Source of the DNA: an uncultured Lachnospiraceae bacterium
Lineage (GTDB): Bacteria; Bacillota; Clostridia; Lachnospirales; Lachnospiraceae
DNA: 13,366 nucleotides
Assembly: GCA_900313265.1 (NCBI GenBank)
Contig: OMRN01000180.1
Span: 1-13,366 of the forward strand
Direction: 5' to 3'
In this document: positions 5,435-12,418 of the stretch, piece by piece
Layout: each line of letters opens with the position of its first letter
Position numbering within the stretch: position 1 is the first letter of the stretch
The notes under the pieces: generated by a model
Told to the model about the DNA's origin: nothing
Seen by the model: the letters and a program-made list of their open reading frames with translations, nothing else
Database searches by the model: none
Translations under genes and position numbers: made by a program

Positions 5435-8389
5435 TTAATATGAACCGTACGGTCTCGCTATCTCCGCACCGCATGCAATGCAGATTACATCATCGTCACG
5501 AATCGGCTCTTTGCAGAAAGGACATTTTCTGCCGGAATCTGCACTTGCCATTCCGAAATCAAATTTGCCGGTACCTCCGGAGCCGAATTTCTTTCCAAAT
5601 GTGGGAGAACTGCCTGAGGACTCACTTCCTCCCATGGGAATGGCCGAATAACTGCCCGATGCTACCGCTGAGGAATAACCGCCGGTCGGGCTTCCGGAAC
5701 CGAATGTTCCTCCGCCGATGGTCGAAGCACCCGAAGAGCCGAATCCGCCGTTTGAATCAATGGTAAAAATACCTGCGCCGCCGACTCCCGCTTCTCCCAG
5801 TTTCGGAAGCGGAGTTCCTCCGTACGGATCCGAACCGTAGGAACTTGTATTCACCATGGTTTCATCCACGTAACCGCCGATATTTCCGACGCTTCTGCCA
5901 ACTCTGGGTGCACCTGTCGAGCCACCCATATAAGCACCCGAACCAAGCTTGCTTCCACCGTATGCCTGGGAAATTGCCTCCGATTTTTCGCTTGCGCCGG
6001 CACTTGCGGACTGATACGGTGATGAATCATATCCGGTTGTCTGATAAATGCTTCCCATGCTGGAACCGTATTCAATCGGCTGAACGGCCGGTGCGGGTTC
6101 GCTGTAGGAAGGTTCTTCATATCCGCCGGCACCATATCCCGATTCGCCGTAAGATTCTTCGGTATAACCGTCTCCGCCATCGGAATATCCGTACGCAGAT
6201 TCATCATAGGATGTACCGTATTCTTCCCCGGAATATCCTTCCGAATACGCCGGTTCGCTGTAAGAAGGCTCACTGTAGGCCGGTTCGCTGTATGCGGGTT
6301 CACTGTATGCGGGTTCACTGTATGCAGGCGTTGCTGCGGCAGGCTCGCTGTACGTGCTTTCCTCCGCCGCCGGCTGTTTCTTTCCGAATCCGTATCCCAA
6401 ATCCTCATCTGTCTCATGACCGTAATTCAGATTCGGAGCCGTACTTCTCGGTGTAAACAGACCGCTGTGGGTCGGATGGGGATCCTCTTTTGCAAAAGGA
6501 GATCCCTTCGGTTTCTCATCACCAAGTCCCAGATCATCGGAAACACCGTAGCTGACATTCGGAGCCGTGCTTCTCGGCGTAAACAAATCGCTGTGGGTCG
6601 GATGAGTTTCCTCTTTCACGAAAGGAGATTTCCTCTCCTTTTCATCCTCTTCAAGCCCGATATCCTCGGAAAATCCATAGCCCACATTCGGAGCAGTGCT
6701 TCTCGGCGTGAACAATCCGGAATGGCTTTCTTCTTTATGCTCATCCTGATGAACTTTCTTCTCTCTTGTATCTTCGATATATGACTCGTCCGAAAAACCG
6801 TACTCCAGATTCGGCGCCGTACTTCTCGGTGTAAACAGACCGGAGAGGGAAGATTCTTTATGTTCGCCTTTTGCGGAAGACGAGCCATTCTCTTCTCCTA
6901 ACCCAAGATCATCGGAGTAACCGTAATTTACGTTCGGCGCAGTACTTCTCGGCGTAAACAGACTTCCCGTACCGGATGCAGGCACGTCCGGTTTTCCTCC
7001 TCTGGACATTTTTGCACTTCCGTATGCAGGATGTGCTTCCCCGGACTGCTCCGTCGTGCTTGCCGTTGACATTTTTGCTGTCCCGTAACTTGCTGTTGAT
7101 GACGACTGACTGCCCGTGGCAGACATTTTTGCACTGCCGTACGTTGCTTTCGGCGTTTCGGCCGGTTCGCGGGATTTCAGTCTGGCCGTACCGGCTTCGG
7201 CAGGACTTTCGGAGGAAGAACCGAAACTGCTCTCAGTCGGCGCTGCACCAACGGTGGATGCCGTTGTAAAAATGCTGCCAAGCGAAGGCGTGGGAGCCGG
7301 TGTTTCGGGCGCTGCAACTTCGTTTGAAGCCGGTTCGGGAACTGCCTCGGGAGCAGGTGCCGGTGCCGGAGTTCTTGAAAAAGGTGCCGGTCTTCTCGGA
7401 GTAAATGCCGGTTTTGACGGTGTTTGTGTCTGGGAAACCTCCTGTGCGGCAGGTGTTGCCTGTGCCGCAGCCGGGGTTACAGGTGCAGTCTCCTGCACAG
7501 GTGCTTTTGTTTCTTCTGCGGGTGTGGAAGTATATTTCGGTGTTTTCTTTGCAAAAGACATACCACCTTTCGGCTTTGCTTCACCCTTATCCGCACCACC
7601 TTTTCCGAAACCGCCGAATCCGGCGAATCCCGTCTTGGCAGGTTTCTGCTTTAAGTTTATGGAAGTAAGTCCTTCGTTCTGTTTCTTTGTTTTGGTTACG
7701 CGTACGAGGACAAAAATGCCGGCCGCAATAACCACAATTGCCACTGCCGCAATCGGAACAAAGAACATAAAATCAAAGAATTTGAAATAGATGCTTAATT
7801 TCGGCTCTTTGCCGTTTATTACATTCATCACGTCGACGGAAATCTCTCTGTCGCTGATTTTGTTTGCATTGGTCTCGGAAATCGCAACGGGTGATGTAAT
7901 GGTAAGTGTTGCTTTGGAATCTCCGGATAAAACCGCAACCTGTTCTTCCTGGGTAAACGGATAATGAATCGAATTCATATCCAGCGATATGGTTCGGTTT
8001 CCGAAAACCGTTTTATCCGTATACGTTACCGTTGCGAACTGACCGTAAATATCATTAAGCGCATTTGAAATCTGATCTTTCTCTACGGTTTTGGTTCTTC
8101 GAACACCGATATAGTCTACTCCGTCGATGTTGGTTTTAATATATTCGCCCTGCCAGCCGTTTACTCTGCTAAAACGAAAATCCTGTTCAATCGCATCATA
8201 GAAGTTGGTCGGCATACCGTATTTTTCCGTCACGGACTCCGTATCCATGATTACATCAACCGTAATCTGGGCACTTCCGTTCCGTTTGAGATTTACGGTG
8301 GTATCTGCGCCGACGCATCCTGCAAATGCCGTAAAAAGGCTCAAAACCAAAAGTATTGCAGCAAACTTTTTCATCCGCGATTGTTTCAT
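5435..8389 (-). CDS. Large repeat-bearing lipoprotein with transmembrane helix and C-terminal zinc ribbon
   Basis: Protein of 984 aa with a modular build. Residues 1-25 are a lipoprotein-type signal (basic start, hydrophobic core, FAGC with Cys25). An outside domain (26-205) opens with TTVNLKRNGSAQITVDVIM and resembles the LppM/DUF3153 type of small lipoprotein domain; that match is from memory. One transmembrane helix spans about 207-230 and is followed by RVTKTKKQ, giving a cytoplasmic tail by the positive-inside rule. The tail (240-950) is Pro/Ser/Gly/Tyr-rich and looks disordered. It carries three YG[ST]AKMS units (417-462), five LFTPRSTAPN units of about 42 residues (477-660), a YSEP run (680-717) and Gly/Ser-rich stretches. 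It ends in a zinc ribbon CX2CX10CX2C (Cys956, 959, 970, 973). Role unknown; a scaffold or phosphorylation target at the membrane is possible. It starts 38 nt after pyrF with GGGAGA before the ATG, so it may share the pyrF transcript. Confidence 0.85.
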   Translation of the reverse strand: MKQSRMKKFAAILLVLSLFTAFAGCVGADTTVNLKRNGSAQITVDVIMDTESVTEKYGMPTNFYDAIEQDFRFSRVNGWQGEYIKTNIDGVDYIGVRRTKTVEKDQISNALNDIYGQFATVTYTDKTVFGNRTISLDMNSIHYPFTQEEQVAVLSGDSKATLTITSPVAISETNANKISDREISVDVMNVINGKEPKLSIYFKFFDFMFFVPIAAVAIVVIAAGIFVLVRVTKTKKQNEGLTSINLKQKPAKTGFAGFGGFGKGGADKGEAKPKGGMSFAKKTPKYTSTPAEETKAPVQETAPVTPAAAQATPAAQEVSQTQTPSKPAFTPRRPAPFSRTPAPAPAPEAVPEPASNEVAAPETPAPTPSLGSIFTTASTVGAAPTESSFGSSSESPAEAGTARLKSREPAETPKATYGSAKMSATGSQSSSTASYGTAKMSTASTTEQSGEAHPAYGSAKMSRGGKPDVPASGTGSLFTPRSTAPNVNYGYSDDLGLGEENGSSSAKGEHKESSLSGLFTPRSTAPNLEYGFSDESYIEDTREKKVHQDEHKEESHSGLFTPRSTAPNVGYGFSEDIGLEEDEKERKSPFVKEETHPTHSDLFTPRSTAPNVSYGVSDDLGLGDEKPKGSPFAKEDPHPTHSGLFTPRSTAPNLNYGHETDEDLGYGFGKKQPAAEESTYSEPAAATPAYSEPAYSEPAYSEPAYSEPSYSEPAYSEGYSGEEYGTSYDESAYGYSDGGDGYTEESYGESGYGAGGYEEPSYSEPAPAVQPIEYGSSMGSIYQTTGYDSSPYQSASAGASEKSEAISQAYGGSKLGSGAYMGGSTGAPRVGRSVGNIGGYVDETMVNTSSYGSDPYGGTPLPKLGEAGVGGAGIFTIDSNGGFGSSGASTIGGGTFGSGSPTGGYSSAVASGSYSAIPMGGSESSGSSPTFGKKFGSGGTGKFDFGMASADSGRKCPFCKEPIRDDDVICIACGAEIARPYGSY
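6239..6352 (-). repeat. YSEP tetrapeptide-repeat tract within the lipoprotein gene
   Basis: Codons 680-717 encode seven YSE(P) units, five of them in near-perfect 12-bp tandem array (GCTGTA/CGGTTC pattern on the + strand). Such short-period arrays change length by slippage, so copy number may vary between strains. It lies in the predicted cytoplasmic tail. Confidence 0.85.
6405..6967 (-). repeat. Five ~126-bp tandem repeats encoding LFTPRSTAPN units
   Basis: The decapeptide LFTPRSTAPN recurs at residues 477, 518, 559, 602 and 644 (periods 41, 41, 43, 42). Each copy is followed by a two-residue variable site, YG, and an acidic segment such as SDDLGLG. The decapeptide is invariant while the linkers between copies diverge in sequence and slightly in length, so the motif itself appears to be under selection and is not just a recent duplication. 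Confidence 0.9.
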
Positions 8390-8427
8390 AATAGTCTCCC
8401 GATTCCCTCTGTTTTCAAATAATAACT

Positions 8428-9366
8428 TTATAATGTGCCGAGTGCACCGGCAATATCTTCTTTCATTTTAATGACGGCTGCCCTGGCCGCATCCGCATAA
8501 TTTTCTTCCGAATAAATCGAGCGGTATTCCTCGCTCTGGTATGCGGCGATGATGCCTCTCGAAGAATTGACAATGGCGCCGAGGCCGTCCTTGTTAAAGA
8601 AATGCACTAAATCGGCACCTTTTCCACCCTGTGCACCGTAACCGGGTACAAGAATAAAACTCTTCGGCATAATGTCTCTTAATATTTTTCCCATCTCCGG
8701 ATAAGTGGCGCCGACAACCGCACCGACATAACTGTAGGATTCGCCCATGCAGCCCTTTCCCCACTCATCCACCTTGCGGCCGACCGCCTCGTAAAGCGGA
8801 CGGTTATCCGCATCCGATAAAAGTCTGTCCTGAAATTCTCCGGAACTCGGATTCGATGTTTTAACCAGTACAAAAATTCCCTTTTTCTCTTCATTGCAGA
8901 TATCGATAAAGGGTTTTACGCCATCGGTTCCCAGATAAGGATTTACCGTCGCAAAGTCTTCATCAAAAGGTGCATAAGCGGTTTCCCCCACCATTACTTT
9001 CCCAAGATGGCCTACCGCATATGCTGCGGAAGTCGAACCGATATCTCCTCTTTTAATATCCCCGATTACAATCAGGCCCTTGGACTTGCAATAATCAATT
9101 GTTTTTTTATAAGCAATCAGTCCTTCGATTCCGAATTGCTCATACATTGCAATCTGCGGTTTTACGGCCGGAACCAGATCATATACGGCATCCACGATTC
9201 CCTTGTTAAACTGCCAGATTGCCTCTCCCGCACCCTGAAGAGTTTCTCCGTACACACTGAAAGCATTCTGCTTGATTGTACCCGGAATAAACTTCATTGT
9301 CGGGTCAAGTCCGACCACAATCGGAGCCTGTTTTTTCTGTATTTCTTTAATCAGTCGGTTAATCAT
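8428..9366 (-). CDS. pyrF: Orotidine 5'-phosphate decarboxylase
   Basis: Cytoplasmic enzyme of the last step of de novo UMP synthesis (OMP to UMP and CO2). At 312 aa it belongs to the longer OMPDC group (about 270-310 aa) rather than the 230-240 aa E. coli/Bacillus type. GLDPTMKFIP (19-28) holds the substrate-binding Asp, and GDIKRGDIGST (102-112) is the catalytic D-x-K-x-x-D signature with Asp103, Lys105 and Asp108. VPGYGAQGGKGAD near the C-terminus is the phosphate-gripping loop. The start is fixed by GGGGGAGA about 7 nt before the ATG and by a good promoter. Usual pyrimidine neighbours (pyrE, pyrD, pyrB) are not in the window; it stands alone between nrdD and the repeat lipoprotein gene. 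Confidence 0.96.
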   Translation of the reverse strand: MINRLIKEIQKKQAPIVVGLDPTMKFIPGTIKQNAFSVYGETLQGAGEAIWQFNKGIVDAVYDLVPAVKPQIAMYEQFGIEGLIAYKKTIDYCKSKGLIVIGDIKRGDIGSTSAAYAVGHLGKVMVGETAYAPFDEDFATVNPYLGTDGVKPFIDICNEEKKGIFVLVKTSNPSSGEFQDRLLSDADNRPLYEAVGRKVDEWGKGCMGESYSYVGAVVGATYPEMGKILRDIMPKSFILVPGYGAQGGKGADLVHFFNKDGLGAIVNSSRGIIAAYQSEEYRSIYSEENYADAARAAVIKMKEDIAGALGTL

Positions 9367-9402
9367 AAAATCGTCTCCCCCTCATTTTTGCCATACAAAA
9401 TT

Positions 9403-9431
9403 ATTTTACCTTTTTTATTACGGTAGGGCAA
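9403..9431 (-). promoter_or_regulatory. Predicted sigma-A promoter of pyrF
   Basis: On the minus strand TTGCCC (-35, 9426-9431) and TAAAAT (-10, 9403-9408) are 17 bp apart, about 40 nt upstream of the pyrF ATG. The leader is too short for a pyrimidine attenuator of the PyrR type, and none is visible. Confidence 0.55.
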
Positions 9432-9479
9432 TGTTTTTTTCTTAATGTAACGGACTTTTTTTGTAATGAGTGGCCGGGG

Positions 9480-9539
9480 GGATGGGTGACAGGCACTTTG
9501 GGTCCCAAAGTGCCTGTCACCCATCCATGTCACCCATCC
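9480..9539. repeat. REP-like perfect palindrome with an added direct repeat
   Basis: A 23-bp arm (9480-9502) beginning GGATGGGTGACAGGCAC is perfectly mirrored by 9504-9526 around one central T. The end of the right arm, TGTCACCCATCC, is repeated at 9528-9539. The GTGCCTGTCACC core resembles palindromes that I recall as dispersed between genes in many bacterial genomes; I cannot confirm family or copy number. It lies between the nrdD terminator and the pyrF promoter and, lacking a T-run on the minus strand, is not needed as a terminator. Confidence 0.65.
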
Positions 9540-9587
9540 AAAAAACTCCGGGAAATCCGGTATTTTCACCGTTTTCCCGGAGGTTTT
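9540..9587 (-). terminator. Rho-independent terminator of nrdD
   Basis: On the minus strand the stem formed by 9573-9582 (TTTCCCGGAG on the + strand) and 9546-9555 (CTCCGGGAAA) is perfect over 10 bp, with an inner CGGT/ACCG pairing. It is followed by at least six T residues. It starts about 24 nt after the nrdD stop. The matching TTTT on the other side makes it potentially bidirectional. Confidence 0.85.
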
Positions 9588-9610
9588 CCTCACTTTGGCA
9601 TTCCGTCTTT

Positions 9611-12034
9611 TTATAATACGGCTACCTTGTGTTCATCCGCATATTTCTTGATATTGGAAGCATTGACATATTTCTCGAAATTCTCACCGTTTGCCACAAT
9701 CAGGGTCGGAGCCTGCATTACTCCGTATTTTCTGGCAAGATCGATATTCTCTGCTGCATCCATTACGATAAACTGCTGATCTTTTAAATATTCCTTGGCC
9801 AGTTTGCAGTTCGGGCAGGTTTTGGTAACAAACAGATACTTGATTTCGCCCGGATTCTGAATATCCACCGAAACACCGTCTTGGTCATTCTTAATGGTAA
9901 CTACGGTATTTACTTTCGCAACATCTTCCATCTGCGGTTCCGTTTCCGCTTTTGTATCTTTAATATTGTCCAGGTCGTATTCGGTACGGTTCTTGAATTC
10001 CTGAAGTTTTCCGTCATTCCAGTTCTGAACCGGACGATAGTAACCGGTAATACGGCTGTATACTTCGGTCTTTGCACCGCACTTCGGGCAGGTGTACTGC
10101 TCACCGGTAATATATCCGTGGTCGCGGCAGATGGAATAGGTCGGCGACATGGTATAATAGGGAAGTCTGTAATTTTCCGCAATGGAACGAACCAGTTTCT
10201 CGGCAGCCTTCCAGTCCGGAAGTTTCTCTCCCAAGAACGCATGGAATACGGTTCCGGAAGTATAAAGGGTCTGAAGATCATCCTGAATATCCAGTGCATC
10301 GTATACATCGGTGGTATAATCCACAGGAAGATGCGAGGAATTGGTATAATAAGGGGTATCTCCCGGATTTCCTGCCGTCTTGATATTCGGCCAACGCTTT
10401 CTGTCATGCTTTGCAAAACGATATGCAGTACTCTCTGCCGGTGTTGCCTCAAGGTTGTATAAATCACCGTACTGTTCCTGATAATCCGAAAGTCTGTCTC
10501 TCATGTGATTCAAAACTTTCTTGGTGAACTCCTGGGTTCTGGGGCTGGACATGTCTTCTCTTAACCAGTTTGCATTCAGTCCGGCTTCGTTCATTCCGAC
10601 TAATCCGATGGTGGAGAAATGATTATCAAAGCTTCCCAGATATCTCTTGGTATAAGGATACAGACCCTCTTCGAGAAGTTTGGAAATGACGCCTCTCTTA
10701 ATCTTTAAGCTTCTTGCCGAAATATCCATCATACGGTCAAGTCTCTTAAAGAATTCATCTTCATTGGAAGAAAGATAAGCGATTCTCGGCATATTGATGG
10801 TTACCACACCTACGGAACCGGTACTTTCGCCGGAACCGAAGAATCCACCGGTTTTCTTGCGAAGTTCACGAAGATCGAGTCTTAAGCGGCAGCACATGGA
10901 ACGTACGTCGGAAGGCTGCATGTCGGAATTGATATAATTTGAGAAATACGGAGTACCGTATTTAGCCGTCATATCAAAAAGCAGCTTGTTGTTCTCAGTC
11001 TCGGACCAGTCAAAATCCTTGGTAATGGAATAGGTCGGAATCGGATACTGGAATCCTCTTCCGTTTGCATCGCCGTCAATCATGGTCTCAAGGAATGCCT
11101 TGTTAATCATATCCATCTCGGCCTTGCAGTCCTTATATTTGAAATCCATTTCCTTTCCGCCTACCAGTGCGGGAAGTTCCGCAAGGTCATCGGGAACGGT
11201 CCAGTCTAAAGTAATGTTGGTAAACGGAGCCTGCGTACCCCATCTGGAAGGAGTATTTACACCGTAGATAAAGGACTCGATGCTCTTCTTTACTTCATCA
11301 TAGCTTAAGTTGTCTGCCTTTACAAAAGGAGCAAGATAGGTATCGAACGAGGAAAATGCCTGAGCACCTGCCCATTCGTTCTGCATGATACCGAGGAAGT
11401 TTACCATCTGGTTGCAAAGAACGGACAGATGAGCGGCCGGAGCGGATGTGATTTTTCCGGTAATTCCTCCGAGTCCTTCTTTAATCAACTGCTTTAAGGA
11501 CCATCCGGCGCAGTAACCGGTTAACATGGACAAATCATGAATATGAATGTCCGCCTGACGATGTGCCTCCGCAATTTCTTCATCATAAATTTCGGACAGC
11601 CAGTAATTTGCCGTAACGGCACCGGAGTTGCTTAAGATTAGTCCTCCTACGGAATACGTAACGGTAGAATTCTCCTTTACACGCCAGTCTTCTACCTTAA
11701 CGTAACTGTTTACCACATCCTTATAATCCAGGATGGTGTTTTTCATGTTACGCATTTTTTCTCTCTGCTTTCTGTAAAGAATGAAAGCTTTGGCTGCCTC
11801 GGCATATCCGGCCTGCTCGAGAATCTTCTCCACGCTGTCCTGGATATCCTCCACATGGACGTTTCCGTCTTTTACCTTACTTTGAAAATCTGCGGTAACA
11901 CGCAGGGATAATAAATCAACGATATCATTATTGTACTGCACTTCGGTTGCATTGAATGCTTTCATAATCGCATCGCTGATCTTACTTAAGTTGAAATCGG
12001 TTGTTGTTCCATCACGTTTAACTACACCAAACAT
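9611..12034 (-). CDS. nrdD: Anaerobic (class III) ribonucleoside-triphosphate reductase with fused C-terminal redoxin domain
   Basis: Glycyl-radical enzyme reducing NTPs to dNTPs under anaerobic conditions. Residues 1-92 are an ATP-cone allosteric domain (VVKRDG...FNLSKI). The catalytic barrel contains Cys175 (LTGYCAGW) and Cys381/Cys382 (RSMCCRLRLDL). Near 634-652 Cys636, His639, Cys649 and Cys652 form the metal site, and RITGYYRP places the glycyl radical on Gly664. Beyond a linker (680-730) the chain continues with IKYLFVTKTCPNCKLAKEYL and a MQAPT cis-proline loop (773-777), a thioredoxin/glutaredoxin-like domain with Cys740-Pro-Asn-Cys743. At 807 aa the protein is about 80 residues longer than typical NrdD. 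The tail may supply electrons, as redoxin-dependent rather than formate-dependent class III enzymes require. The activase gene nrdG is not adjacent; pyrF follows. GGAGGA lies before the ATG. Confidence 0.96.
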   Translation of the reverse strand: MFGVVKRDGTTTDFNLSKISDAIMKAFNATEVQYNNDIVDLLSLRVTADFQSKVKDGNVHVEDIQDSVEKILEQAGYAEAAKAFILYRKQREKMRNMKNTILDYKDVVNSYVKVEDWRVKENSTVTYSVGGLILSNSGAVTANYWLSEIYDEEIAEAHRQADIHIHDLSMLTGYCAGWSLKQLIKEGLGGITGKITSAPAAHLSVLCNQMVNFLGIMQNEWAGAQAFSSFDTYLAPFVKADNLSYDEVKKSIESFIYGVNTPSRWGTQAPFTNITLDWTVPDDLAELPALVGGKEMDFKYKDCKAEMDMINKAFLETMIDGDANGRGFQYPIPTYSITKDFDWSETENNKLLFDMTAKYGTPYFSNYINSDMQPSDVRSMCCRLRLDLRELRKKTGGFFGSGESTGSVGVVTINMPRIAYLSSNEDEFFKRLDRMMDISARSLKIKRGVISKLLEEGLYPYTKRYLGSFDNHFSTIGLVGMNEAGLNANWLREDMSSPRTQEFTKKVLNHMRDRLSDYQEQYGDLYNLEATPAESTAYRFAKHDRKRWPNIKTAGNPGDTPYYTNSSHLPVDYTTDVYDALDIQDDLQTLYTSGTVFHAFLGEKLPDWKAAEKLVRSIAENYRLPYYTMSPTYSICRDHGYITGEQYTCPKCGAKTEVYSRITGYYRPVQNWNDGKLQEFKNRTEYDLDNIKDTKAETEPQMEDVAKVNTVVTIKNDQDGVSVDIQNPGEIKYLFVTKTCPNCKLAKEYLKDQQFIVMDAAENIDLARKYGVMQAPTLIVANGENFEKYVNASNIKKYADEHKVAVL

Positions 12035-12109
12035 TTTGATTCCTCCAATACTTTTCCGCCTTCACAGGTTCTTTCATCTGACCCCGCCGAATTTGCGGCG
12101 ATTGAACTC

Positions 12110-12138
12110 ATTGTAGCACTCCCGATTTTTCATGTCAA
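12110..12138 (-). promoter_or_regulatory. Proximal sigma-A promoter of nrdD
   Basis: On the minus strand a consensus TTGACA (-35, 12133-12138) and TACAAT (-10, 12110-12115) are separated by exactly 17 bp. The start site should lie near 12103, giving a leader of about 70 nt that contains a small CGCCG/CGGCG hairpin (12085-12100) and the GGAGGA site. Confidence 0.75.
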
Positions 12139-12145
12139 CAGAAAA

Positions 12146-12193
12146 ACACAACATATTCGAAGAAATTTATTCTGCACACACAATATATTGTGG
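12146..12193. promoter_or_regulatory. nrdD: NrdR-box pair A upstream of nrdD
   Basis: Box 12178-12193 (ACACAATATATTGTGG) has a perfect CWATATATWG core of the NrdR palindrome ACACWATATATWGTGT. A weaker box at 12146-12161 (ACACAACATATTCGAA) lies exactly 32 bp away, the roughly three-helical-turn spacing typical of NrdR box pairs. NrdR is the ATP/dATP-sensing repressor of ribonucleotide reductase genes in bacteria. The pair lies just upstream of the proximal -35. The TTGACA at 12200-12205 next to the stronger box may belong to a further promoter, but its best -10 is badly spaced. Confidence 0.75.
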
Positions 12194-12217
12194 TTTTTGT
12201 GTCAATCTGGTTTACAT

Positions 12218-12257
12218 AAAAACAGGGATTTTTACTCTTTTTCAAGCAAAAATCCCT
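12218..12257 (-). terminator. Terminator-like hairpin between the TPR gene and nrdD
   Basis: Arms AGGGATTTTT (12224-12233) and AAAAATCCCT (12248-12257) are perfect over 10 bp, extendable by four further pairs including two G-U, leaving a GAAAAA loop. On the minus strand it is followed by GTTTTT. It can end the TPR transcript, but it also lies downstream of the tandem promoters at 12304-12363. It could thus attenuate read-through into nrdD or define a short RNA of about 80 nt. Confidence 0.6.
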
Positions 12258-12301
12258 AAAACTTGCACTTTTGCGCGTTCCGGCAGGTTTCCATAACGCA
12301 T

Positions 12302-12379
12302 ATACTATATGTTGTGTGTCCGACCCGGTCAATAACTATATATACTGTAATTAACCCGGTCAAGCACATATATATGGTA
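12302..12379 (-). promoter_or_regulatory. Tandem duplicated promoters overlapping NrdR-like boxes
   Basis: Two copies of a 31-bp unit each hold a minus-strand TTGACC, 17 bp, TATAGT promoter: -35 12327-12332 with -10 12304-12309, and -35 12358-12363 with -10 12335-12340. Each -10 lies inside a NrdR-box-like palindrome: 12302-12317 (ATACTATATGTTGTGT, strong) and 12333-12348 (TAACTATATATACTGT). A third, degenerate AT palindrome, 12364-12379, follows at the same 31-bp step. Overlap with the -10 fits repression. The nearest downstream gene on this strand is nrdD. The rest of 12380-12418 shows nothing I can name. Confidence 0.65.
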
Positions 12380-12418
12380 TTAAGGAACACCCCGTCCCCA
12401 AATCCTCCGCCGGTAGAA

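Noticed and set aside
6405..6967. Regularly spaced repeats suggestive of a CRISPR array
   Set aside because: The 126-bp period stays in frame and encodes conserved peptide units; spacers are related to one another, unlike CRISPR spacers.
7116..7790. 224-codon open frame on the + strand
   Set aside because: It is antisense to the Pro/Ala/Ser-rich tail of the lipoprotein gene; its Gly/Ala/Val-rich sequence is what GC-biased low-complexity codons yield on the other strand. It has no ribosome binding site or family resemblance.
12085..12100. CGCCGAATTTGCGGCG hairpin as a riboswitch in the nrdD leader
   Set aside because: A 5-bp stem alone in a ~70-nt leader; no conserved aptamer sequence is visible.
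12135..12332. 65-codon minus-strand frame in the nrdD upstream region
   Set aside because: It runs through the NrdR boxes, hairpin and -35 element, has no ribosome binding site and encodes nothing recognisable.
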